Shown here one piece after another: positions 1-12,700 of a stretch of DNA of 27,076 nt; position 1 is the first letter of the stretch; every line of letters starts with the position of its first letter. Under the pieces are notes generated by a model. That model was not told where the DNA came from. It made no database searches and saw nothing but the letters and a program-made list of their open reading frames with translations. Location: contig NAOQ01000005.1 of the NCBI GenBank assembly GCA_002751075.1, positions 105,391-132,466 on the forward strand. Reading direction: 5' to 3'. A program made the translations under genes and the position numbers. This DNA comes from Ichthyophonus hoferi. Taxonomy: Eukaryota > Opisthokonta > Ichthyosporea > Ichthyophonida > Ichthyophonidae.

Positions 1-92
1 TACATGCATATACACATACACATACACATACATACACATATATACACATACATATACATATACACATGCATATACAGCTACAGATACACATA
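1..92 (+). repeat. CATA/TATACA low-complexity repeat
   Basis: Imperfect ACATAC/TATACA repeats in the POLD1 intron following exon 117-254. Confidence 0.85.
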
Positions 93-3000
93 ATAATTAC
101 AACAAGAACAACATACCGTGTCCACGCCAAACTTGACCATAACGGAATCCGTATCACCGTAGATTACAATAGCATCATGTTTATAGCCATTGGCTTTAGT
201 GTAGTGCTTCTCTACAATTTCCTTGGTTAAGTCAATCATTTGCCGTCCAAAAGACTGTCATCACCAGTTAAATATCAGTATTAGTGTTAAAATTTAATAA
301 TATTACGGTTATTTTTATTATTATTCATTTCAGCTTTCATTTGATTTTGATTTGGTTTCTATTTGTATTTAAAACAGAATTTTGTTTATACCTATTGCAA
401 TTCAAAATGTGTATTTTCAAGTTAGATCAGCTGACGTCTGGCTGGTAGAGCCAATCAAAGAGAACACAGAGCCACGTGTCCATGTACAGATATAGGTATG
501 TGTATATGTATATAAAAACAATAAAAAATTTAAAATACAAGAGATAAGACAAAATCACGTTGGCAGGGATGATGTAGGGATGACGCAACAGGTGAACACG
601 ATACATTGCTTTCTATTATCTTAAGCAAATCTCTCTCTAGATATACTCTTATGACACTACAAATAAAAAACCTTGTAATATTTTTTAAAATCATATTATA
701 AATATAATATACTGGAAATTTTATTTTATTTTATTGATAATAATACAACTTTAAATTAGTCACACCCTGAGAAATGTAAAAAAATAAAAACAAGAAAACA
801 ATAATTTTTTTTTAATTATAAATTAAATTTAAATGTTTCTTTAAAATTCTACACACTAAAGGCATACACAAAATGATCAATAAAACTTCTATGACTAACT
901 AATATATACAAAATTTTAAAATAAAGGTAGAAATCCCAATCAGTATGGAGTAATAAATATTCAATTGCAGCCACAAAGCATTCTTAATGAGATGGTTTAC
1001 AATAATATTATCGTATGGTTTGCACAAGAAAGGCATGTGTAATCTTTACATAGTATATGAAATATAATTGTATAACATAGTGTAAATGAACACGTGACTA
1101 CATAGTTCTATAGCAATATATCAATGACAAGCTTTACTATTTAATTAGTAATAAAATAGCATTACCTATCCAATACACTCTTCTATCTCATCTAATAAGG
1201 AAATAATACAGTCAAACAATAAACAGATTGGTCAGAAATCAGGAAAAAAATATATACAAGTATGAAAAAGGAAATCTATACATATACATATAAAACCCTT
1301 AGAAAAAAACCAATAAGAGGGTAGTGGAGGGATCTATAGAGGTCTTACCGTTACACTAGATGATATTTCTAGACAAGGTAGTTTACCCACCGTGGCCCCT
1401 GATTGGTGAATACTAGTAAGTCACATGATGATAGTCCAGCCAAATACCATAGCCACCCACACAATATATAGTAATTCCATTACATTCAATTACTTTTTAC
1501 TGGATTAGTTTTATTGGTCTACAGACCTGTTATCAGAGTGAGTGGTTCTACCAATCACAACTTTCTAGTAATTCACATGTTATTAGCCAATTAAATCTTT
1601 AGATCAATGCCACCACCAATCTACATGCTTAGATAAGTCATAATTTTCACACACATATATATAGCGTATTACTGTTCTCGTCCATATCCAACATAAGAAA
1701 TCGGAATAAAATTTAAACAGGGCTTCACTATTGAGTCAACTACTTTTAATTCACCTATGCACCAATCAAAGGGTCCAAGTAGTTTTAATATAAGGCCACA
1801 CAACTACACAAATCAACAACTCCATACCAAATGAATTCTGTGTAAACACTTTAAGATAAAAGGAAAGAAAGGAAAAGTGAGAGAGGAAATTTACCAGTAA
1901 ATCCATAGACAGAATTGGCACTGATTTTAAGGGCTAACTGACGACCATCTAGTACAGCTCGACGAAACGGATCGGTCTCCTTTTTGAGATCTAGGTATAT
2001 GTATGTGTATGAGAATGACAGTAGTATTGTACAATACTATACATGAATATATATAAATGAATGACTAAATGAATGTGAAGGAACCAATTAAAAAGCCCAT
2101 ATCATGTTCTCACCCAATCATAAAGGCAACAATTAGTCCAAATATGGAAGCATAAAAAGATACACACTAACATGAACATAATAATCATAGCATATTTCGG
2201 AAAAAAATGTAGTTTTTGCGTGACATACAAGGGTATAATTTAGAAATACAATGTAAGAAATACCTAAATGATATAGGTCTAACACACTTAATTCTAGTAA
2301 AACATCGGTTATAGGTCACACCACTTACCATTTTTGGCTCTTTTTCTTGCCGAGAGCAAATCCTCAAGAATTTCAGGTAACATTCCTAATGAAAATTGGA
2401 ATGATTAGGGGTCTATTGTAATAGAGTCTATAAAGATTTATACCCAATTAATCCACTTTAAAAAGTTCATATGATTGACATTGATAGCCACCTCTATCCC
2501 CCTACTACCATGTCATTGGTAGTTAGGTAGTATAGCTTAAAAAGAAAATGAGACTTTTTAGACATAGTACTTTTTAATACTCAGTTATATCCAATAGAGA
2601 TCGAAGGGAAAGCAAATATGGCCATGTTGTATTGCATGGATAGGATCTTGTCATTTCGTTCTGTTATAATATCCTAAACATCTAACTCAATATGCACAAC
2701 TATGGAGATACTTACAACTTACACACAGAGGTTTAGAGTTCATATTACTACAACACACACACACACACACACATACATACATACATACATACATACATAC
2801 ATACTATCATTGTCAAACACCAACTAGATTCATACAATATAGTTTGCAATTTTAGGGTTAGGGTGCAAAGATAAAGGTATTAGTCTTGGGGGAAGTCTAA
2901 GGAGACTGCATAGATGATACAAGAGTAAGTAAATAAAATGACAGATATTCAGATATGAATAATACATGGCTACCATAAAAAATCAATAGATAAAGCAAGA

Positions 3001-6000
3001 AATAGCCAGATAGATAGATAGATATACAATGGAATTAACTGGGGGGTTGTAGTGTAAATAGAAGGGGGGTTTATACCTTTGCATAGATTGGGCTTTACAA
3101 AGTGGCTTCCACTTGGTGTACGAATGTAATCGTCCGAGGCAAACCTGGTATGGTCACTCTTTTGTAGTAGGGTAGAGTAGCTACAAACCGAGGATGAGGT
3201 TAGAGGTGCGTGACAGCTATCATGTGCATGCCTAATAACATAGGTAATTTAATCATTGCCATATAGATATTATTGACATATATAGGTATAGGTATAGGTG
3301 CAGTTGTAGAGAAGGAAGTGTATGATTGTCCATGGAGGATGACAGAAATACGTGTTGCTTGTTTAATGATAGACATTTAAACAATATAGAAAGAGAGAGA
3401 TAGAGAAAGAAAGAGAGAGAGAGAGATAGATAAAAAGTCATAATACCAAATGTTGTGTGCAATCATAATGGAAGGGTACAGGGAGGAGAAATCTAGGGTG
3501 GCAATAGGCGTGTCGTAGAAGCCAGCGATTGGCTGAATTACTGTGGCTCCCTAGACTCATGTAATAGTTAGATCTTTATTTCTTCCATATTAGGCTATAG
3601 GCTTCTGTCTTTCCCTTTATTCCTCTCTCTTAGTCCGAATTTAACTTATCATCTTCATAAGTATTACTACAACCAATAACCTCCTTTCCTTTCTCTAATC
3701 TTCCAATAAGATTGATGCCTGTTACTCGATCCTTAGCCAATTGAATATATATATATTTTAAAATATAAATGCACTTATCACATAATTTCATATACAATTA
3801 AGAATCATCTCTATCTACCTCTACGTCATCATATACTTTTTTACATTAGACTAGTGGCTACTCATAATTTTCCAACAATGAAAAAAACATAAAAAAACAT
3901 AAAAAATGCAGAGTTCTTGGATATATTTGATTAGTCAATGCCAAAAAAAAGTTCCTATTGGTAAACACTATATATACACGTAAATCATTTTCAGTAAGAA
4001 AAAAATATATAAAAATAAAGGCTACCTATTTTTTTTTTTAAAAAGGATAAATTTAAATATGGAATTAAAATAAAATTTATATTGTTAGGTTAAATAATTA
4101 TTGTAAGATGTTGTAAGATTATTCTTTTAATACGGTGATCTTACCTAGGTTAGTGGCTACTCATGATTTTCCAGCAATGAAAAATCAAATATAAAAACAT
4201 AAAAACATGTAAAAACAAAACAAGAATAACACGGCGACCTTACCTCATACTGTTCATCGGATTTCTCCGAATTCAATACTGGCACTACAAAGTCTCTTAG
4301 TTTGGCGCGACGATATAGTTGAGAAATCACTTTGATTTGTTGACCTCTGGTTAGCAGGTAGTTGAGGGGTACACCCTATTGGTCTAGAGTCAGTCAGAGG
4401 TATATATATAGAAAATAAGAGTAAGTGGCGTGGGTGTTGGTGTGGGCTTCTACGTACAAACACACATACATACATATATCCGTATATATAAATTGAAAGT
4501 AAATATATCAACCAATAGTTGGCTCGCCCTCCTGTATTACCCACCGTTACTCTAGCCATTTCGATATAGTTAATCAGACCCATCAGCTTGTTGATAAGTC
4601 GCATAGGTAGATAGGCATCTTTCAAGCAGTACACGGCCAGTCGTCGACGTGTCTACAGGATAGCCGTGGAGGTTACAATAGGGTAGGAATATAGCATACT
4701 GCAACAGAACGTAATATAATATAATATATCACAAAATGCAATACAATATAATACAATGCAATACAATACAATACAATATCCTAGAATATCATACAATATA
4801 ATATACTATAATAAAATATCATACAATACAATACAATATACTATAGTATCATACAATATAATATAATATAATAAAATATCATACAATACAAAACAATACA
4901 ATATAATACAATACAATATAATATCAACCCTGCACTAGAATACAAGAAAAACACATTCAAGTTCATATTCCCAATAGATACAGATAGAACACAGGATACA
5001 AGAGAGAAACCACAACGCTACAGTCATATACATACCTGATCAGAGCCATTTTGTAGATCGGTGATAATATTATGTTGTACATCTTCTTTCTGTTCGCCTA
5101 GGAACTCGGCCGACACAGCGTTGAGTGTATAGGAGCGTAGTTTATAATCTCGCTGGATAGGTAGGTATGGGTGTGAGAGGTGGGAGAAACAAGAGAGGAT
5201 AAGGAAAACATAAAGGAAAAAAGACAAAGAATGAAAGGATATGGTATCTGTTGTGCAATTGTGTATTGGTGCAATATTAGTTATAGTTGTATGTGTATTG
5301 TTCTTTTTATGTTGTTCTACAGCATATTAGTGGTTGTTATGTTTGTATGTATGTGTGATAATGTATGATAATAGGTATGGTAGTGTCATACTATTTATCT
5401 ATTGCAGTGCATATGCGTTGCATTGGCCGAGTTTATGCATAATGACACACATACCACCACCCATTGGTTATATATAATATAAAGAAGAGTGCAGATAGGC
5501 TATTTCAAAAAAAACCACCAAAAAAAAAAAAAACCAGATTACTAAGTGAGTATTTATATCAGTTGTTGACCCAATGAGCTCGCAATGTTATTTTTATAAA
5601 CACAATGCATTAATAATTTTTACACAGCTCAATCAGGAATCACAACAAGATCTTAATTAAAAATGAGTATACCAATATTCACATAATATTTTGGTTTTTA
5701 GTTCATATAGTTGAAGGGCGTTTTTATATTTTTCAATTGTAAATCAGAATAACATTTTAGATATTTTTAAATTATAAATTTTAATATTCCTATTCTCTCA
5801 CCCTCACCTTACCTCGCAATAACAAACAGCACTTACAAGCATGAAAAAAACTAAAACAATAAACGCAGCAATAAGGAATAAGAGAGACAGATAAAGGGTT
5901 AAAGCGGGGTGTTGATATGATGAACTTGTTATATTCACACCTGTAACATCTGCAATACATCAAACTGGACTCTTCCTTCGGCTTTGATCTCTTTGCTCTC

Positions 6001-6737
6001 TCTTGTACCTTGGGCTTTGGAGGAGAAGATGGTATCTTTGATAGTACTGTATGTATGTAGTATGTTTATGTATAGAAGTGTCACACATAGATACCATCAT
6101 ATTATTTTTTTTCGTTATTTTTTTTTTCAATTTTTTTTTTCATTCTTGTGACAATATAATCTTAATGGCATTTGCAATATTTTATTCCTCACCACACTCC
6201 CAATATATATATATTTATATATATTCAGACTACTACAACATTCAAATGTTTCAGCTACAGTAGTAGGTAGATACTAAGCTACATCAATGTCCTGACGACC
6301 AATAAGGAATGTTAATTAGCAATTTAAAGTTAATTACTAATTGGGATTGGTCCAATAAATAGGTATTATCAGTCAAATGTAAGATATTCATTTAATTAGT
6401 ACACCAATCAGGATGACATGTTATATCAGGTGGTATGTACATTAAAATATCTCCTATAGTTTTAACCTATAGAATCAAAAGACATAAGATCTTGTTACCA
6501 GGAGACTAATATGATTAGACATATCTTAGGCATGAGAAAATGAAAGCCATTGGACGAAAGACCATAATAAAAATAAAATAAAAGAATAAAATTAAAAACA
6601 AATAATAAATAGAATAAAAAAGAATATTGTATATATATTAGTAAACAAAATAAAATAAAATAAAATAAAATATATTCGAGGATAAACAAGAGAAAAACAA
6701 TCATTAATCACGGTAGACTGGCAGATACATGTAAAAG

Positions 6738-6779
<42 letters not shown>

Positions 6780-9700
6780 TGTACTGTATTGAATTGCATT
6801 ATATTAAACTATAGTGTATTATATTGTGTTGCAATATATGTATATCTATATCGATAAAATAGTATATATGTATATACAAAAGTGTTTTGGTCTAATATAT
6901 ATAGTAATGATTGTTATACAACAGAACTTACGTTTGGGCGCCTTTGATTCGCCCCCAAAAAGGGAAATCCGCAACTTTCAGGGTTTTAGCTCGGTTCAAA
7001 AGGTACTGTGTGATATATATATGCGTAATTAAGTAGAGGGAAATGAACAGAGAGAGCGAGAGAGATATAGGTAAGTAAACACATTAATATATATATATAT
7101 CTATAGGGTAATATACAAGAGAAAGACACTCGCATACACGTCAGTATTCATTATCAAGATGTACGTATATACACTCATAGATAAATATACGTACACATAT
7201 CTATATACCTATATCTAAGGGCTCTAACGTGTATGGTATTATATATATTTTAATTAGTATTTAATTAGTATAATTCGGGCCTTAATTAAATAAATAATTA
7301 ATACAGTTCTAGTATATATGAGGGCAGCAGGCCACAGGAAGCTATAGATACAAATAACATATATACAACTAAAACATATATACAATTAAAACACATATAT
7401 TCATACCGGTAAATCAAAGTTAATAATATTGTAGCCAGTCACGATATCAGGATCAACTTCTTGGAAGAAATCAGTCCACTTTTGCAATAGATCTACCTCC
7501 TTATCAAAGGAGAACACCTGTACAGCGACCAATAAGGTAAGAGATTGCAATATATATATATAACAGATATATAAAATGAAATAGCCATACGTGGTTAGAG
7601 CCAATGGATGATAAGGGTTTAGAATGTATTCAATTATCTTGCTATATATAGATAAATCATCTGTTTAATCAACCTATCACCATTCTCAAATATAAATTAA
7701 TACCTTTCATACAACTTCTGCATTAACGGAACAGTATAATTAATAGGCAGCACAGAAATATAATATCATAGAAGCCAATAGTATAAGCGAGATAGTATAG
7801 TAGCTAAATCTAATAAACAATAATGATTAATTATAGTTAATTACAATTGCCAATCAAAATGCGCTATAGAGCTGGGAAGAAGGCAAACGTACCTCAGAGC
7901 CAATGATTGGTGCACAAGTATTGAGTGAGAAAACATTGCGAATAGACGGCCTAGTTTCGCCTGTTACCATATTAGGGCAGATAAAACGTAGATTTTGGTA
8001 AGTTAATTAGTTAATTTAATTAGTAAATCCTTTCGTCTATTGCTGCTACTTTGTCTTTTGTAAATTCAAATTCAATGTGAACACGTTAAAATTGTTGGAC
8101 GTACGCTTTAAAAGATGTGTGTGATTGGTACATATATGCATGGCACCACTCTTAAATAGTAGTAGTAGTAGTAGTAGTAATAGTAATAGTAATAGTAATA
8201 GTAATAGTAATAGTAATAGTAACAGTAATAGTAATAGTCATAGTAATAGTAATAGTAATAATAATAATAATAGTAATAGTAATAGTAATAGTAATAGTAA
8301 TAGTAATAAGTAATAAGTAATAGTAATAGTAATAGTAATAGTAATAATAATAATAATAATAATAGTAGTAATAGTAATAGTAATAGCAACAGTGATACTC
8401 ACAGTATTATTAATAATACTATGTAATACTCGGAGTATTCACAGCCATACCAATACACCTAACCACCCAACATACATTCATGCTTGCCGATTATCCAATA
8501 CTATTAATGAATGAATGAATGAATTAATAATGCAGAAGAATGATTGGCTATATACATACCTTGGGTAATAACCATATTAGCAATCTGAATAACTGGATCA
8601 TGCTCTGGTTCCGGAAAGATGCCTTTCCTTCCAGCACATTCAATATCGAAACTGAGCACACGAAATGGCGCAATTTTCAACCATTCACCCTGCACAAGTG
8701 CAGGTAGTACCAGTTAGTGCAAGTAGTACCAATAGTACTAATCAGTGCAAGTAGTACTCTACTCATCCATCTCAGTTCATCAGTATGCACTATGCACACG
8801 AGCAGACTAGACCTATATATATATATATATATATATATATCGACCTATAATTAGAATCCATATGAAGGTAGGTATCATTTAGCTATTGTAGTAAATGCAT
8901 TCATGTAACTACTACAATAGAAGCCAAAGTCTTCAACTAATGAAGCTAACGTACTAACGTACCTCGGGCTTGTGGCTAACAAAGGTGTCGTAGGCGACAT
9001 CTAATTCATATTGACACCGTGATGATTTGTCATTCTGCCGCCGCACCCGGTACTTACCTGCTGGTAACTCTATCCTGTAGGTAGGGGAGTCAGTTAAAGG
9101 AAGAGAGAGGAGGGAGAGAGGGATGAAGAGAGAGAAGGAGGGAAATGTACAGAAGGAAGGTAAAGACCTAATGGATATATCTATATTATATCTATATATG
9201 GAATGGATGGAATGTGGAAGAGAGTAAGCATTATATAGGATAGGTGGATAAATTAGGTTATAATAGGGGAAGGAAGGAGCCAATCAAAGGCACTAAGAAA
9301 AGATGAGAAATGGCTGAACCAATAGGAAATAACAGTAGGACAGAGGCAAGTGAGATAAAATAAGGGAGAGAGCGTGATATTACACAAATAGATATAAATC
9401 AGACCATATATATATATATATACGTGTGTGTACGTATGTGTGCGTAAATACAGGTTTTTGTTTATAAAGCAGTAAATAAACCAAGCCAGGTGTGTATAGC
9501 TAATATTAAATAGACCGACAATCCAAGTAATATAATATATGCATTTGAATGCTTAAATATACTGTAAGTCAATGAGACGTAAAAATAACCCAGGCAAAAA
9601 CAACTTATATGATATAGGTTTTGAATTATTATTCAAATTAATAATCATAATAGTAGGAATAAATAATAATAATAGTATAACAACAATATATGTATATATA

Positions 9701-12700
9701 TATATATAGTATTATTTTGTATTGCGGTATAATATACCACATGATAGTACCTTATACTACATTACATTATATTCCACTCCAATCATATCATGCTATATCA
9801 GGCAATACGTATAATATATATATATATATACGGTATACACTCAGGGGTCTATATAAAAATATAAAATAACCTTGGGCATTTATTGGTTATAAATTACGAG
9901 GGTGTATTACCAATTCATGGTGTAGACATATACATACACATACATATACACACGTATACAAATAAGGACATACCAGTTGCATCCAGTGACGTCATTGTCA
10001 ATCATGAAGCGCAGAACGTACTCAATGTTACTTTCATAGGGGGCAAAGGCTTGCACGCCTATAGGTAGATAGAATGAGAGAATTGTATATCTACGAATAC
10101 TCTTTCATTGGTGCATTAAAATAATATTTATATTTAACTCATGATGTCCTATAGAAGCACCAATCCTGATCGCATTAAATAGAGCACTGGTTTTCCCTTA
10201 CAAGACACAGGACACAATCTCCAATCAACTGGCCCCTCTCTCTCATTGTACCAATAACAAACACAGAAAAAAGAGAGGTGGACATATAAAGAACCCATGT
10301 TATTGGTGGTTGTATCGTCATTAAAAAGCCTGGATATATGAAATACTGCTAGATTTTATATAAAGAATATCATTGGTGATTGACTAGCCCACGTGCTGAT
10401 GAAAATCAGTTGTGCAAGGTATGAAAAGCATTGTTTCATATGCAATATATACATACATATACATATACATATAAATATACATTACCATATTTTCCAAAAT
10501 CCACACCAGTTTCACAGGCTCTACGGACTGCATTTAATTGTTTTGGTAGGCAGGTGGTAATGCGTAAAAAGTCAACCTTGGTGGAGCTACGATATCTGTG
10601 ATATAGAGCCAGTAGGAAAGAGAGGAAGACAATGAAAACGATACAGTGATTAGAAGTATTATAATATTATAATGTATACTATACAATCAGTCCCCAATTG
10701 GCTATATTTTGGATATAAAAGACATAAAGTTTTAATTTAAGTATCACATTGGTAGACTAATCACTTGTATACATACATTCGCTAAGTATAGCTTATTTAT
10801 TGAGTAAATAAAATGAAAAAAAGTATATATATATATACATGTATATACACGTAGAAAAAGAAAGAGACGATAGGATAAAAGGAATAGATATGGTTTATCA
10901 AGTCAATCAAAAGAAATATATAAATACCAACCCATATATATTCTCTTTCTTTTTCACATCAACGGCCACTACTACTTCAGGGTTTCTTTCTTGATCGCGG
11001 ACCTGTTTGTTAATCTAGATTAGTGTTATAATCATGGACGGCTATTGGCTAATATTTAAATTGATCGTTTATTAGCCAGTAATTATTGTAATAATGTATT
11101 GACTAATACTTAGTATAGTATGATAGATGGTTAGCTAATATTTCTTATAATAATCTTAACATACATATTTTAAAATATAATCTAATCAGTAAGATTTATT
11201 ACAATAATCTATATAAGTACAGTTTTCATATGTACGTATGTCTATATGTATATGCACTGCGCAAAGAGTAAGAGAATAACAGAAAATGACAAAGAAAAAC
11301 AGAGAATAAATAAGAAACAAAGAAAACAATAACAAATATTCTGTTACCGCTCTATTCAAGCAGCCACGAATCATTTCACAGTCATTGGCGTCAAAGTTGC
11401 GAGGTGCCGAGATATAAAAGTAGGGGAGAAAGCCGTGTATATGGCAAAGTACACTATTACCTTTGTCATTTACACCATACATCCTGTAACCACCAGTGAC
11501 TTGGTTAACTAAAAAATAATACATAATATAATACATGACGTAATCCATACTATTATACATGGTATTATACATAAAATCATACATGTCATAATACATATTA
11601 TAATGCAAAATATGTTATAATACATATAATCATACATACTATCATACATACTATAATATATATATATATACTGGGCAGTATTCTATTTATATCTCCATCT
11701 CACTATCTGTCTACATATTTTCTTTATATCCGACGTCATCTATGCTTATACGTAGTACCTGCATAAAACACGTGTTTTACATTGTCCAATCATATTGTAT
11801 GTTTGATATGTATTATATGTGTTGTGCCTATTTGCCATGATTGTCATAATTGATTGTTTATGTGATCTGCATTTCTTTAAAGATGAATAAAATCCAAAAT
11901 ACAATATATACAATAAAATACAATACAACACTATACTACAATGCAATACAATGCAATACAATACAATACAATACAGTACCATACAATACCATAAAATACT
12001 ATACACTACAATACAATACAATACAACACAATACCATACCATACAATATTATACTATACAATACTATACTAGGCAATACAATACAACACAACATCATACG
12101 CTACTACATACTCTACCTAATGATAGGGACCTGGCCTGTCCTAACACCAGGCATACCCTGTAGAGGACTGCCAGTGTAGAAGTCTACATCTATCTGCTGG
12201 AAGGCCAGGCTATCGCTACAGGCATTAATAGGCCGAGCTACGGGACGTCTCCACACTTGTTTGAGATCTTCGGCCTAGAGAGTACAGGGACAGTGAGAGG
12301 GAGAAAGAAAGAAAATAAGAACAAAAGAGAGCAAGTGAGAATAAGCCCTTGCACACATATATATACATAGGTGATAGGACAAAAATACAGTAGTAGGAAT
12401 TTAGTAAGGAAATATTGCGTGATTAAATAATATTATATGGCAGGCAAGTGTTTAAAATGGGCTACAGTATATAGTATTTTATTATAAATGTTAGCCAACA
12501 ATCATATTTATTGGTTACATTCATAAAACAGATACAAGGCCAATTAACAATAATGATTTTTAATAACCTTATATCTCCCAATCAACCATTACAAATAAAA
12601 TATAACAGTATTTAACACAAGTTTAGACCAATAGACCTATTCAACGCATCAGGAGATTGACAAAGTAACAGCCATAAATGGATTAGAATGGTATATATGT

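Noticed and set aside
8108-8389. Long open frames of poly-Tyr/poly-Leu (minus) and Asn/Ser (plus)
   Set aside because: They are translations of the AGT/AAT microsatellite inside a POLD1 intron.
11746-12179. Overlapping open frames on both strands rich in Tyr, Asn, Thr, Cys and Val
   Set aside because: They come from the AATAC pentanucleotide array. The only real coding part is the minus-strand POLD1 exon 12117-12274.
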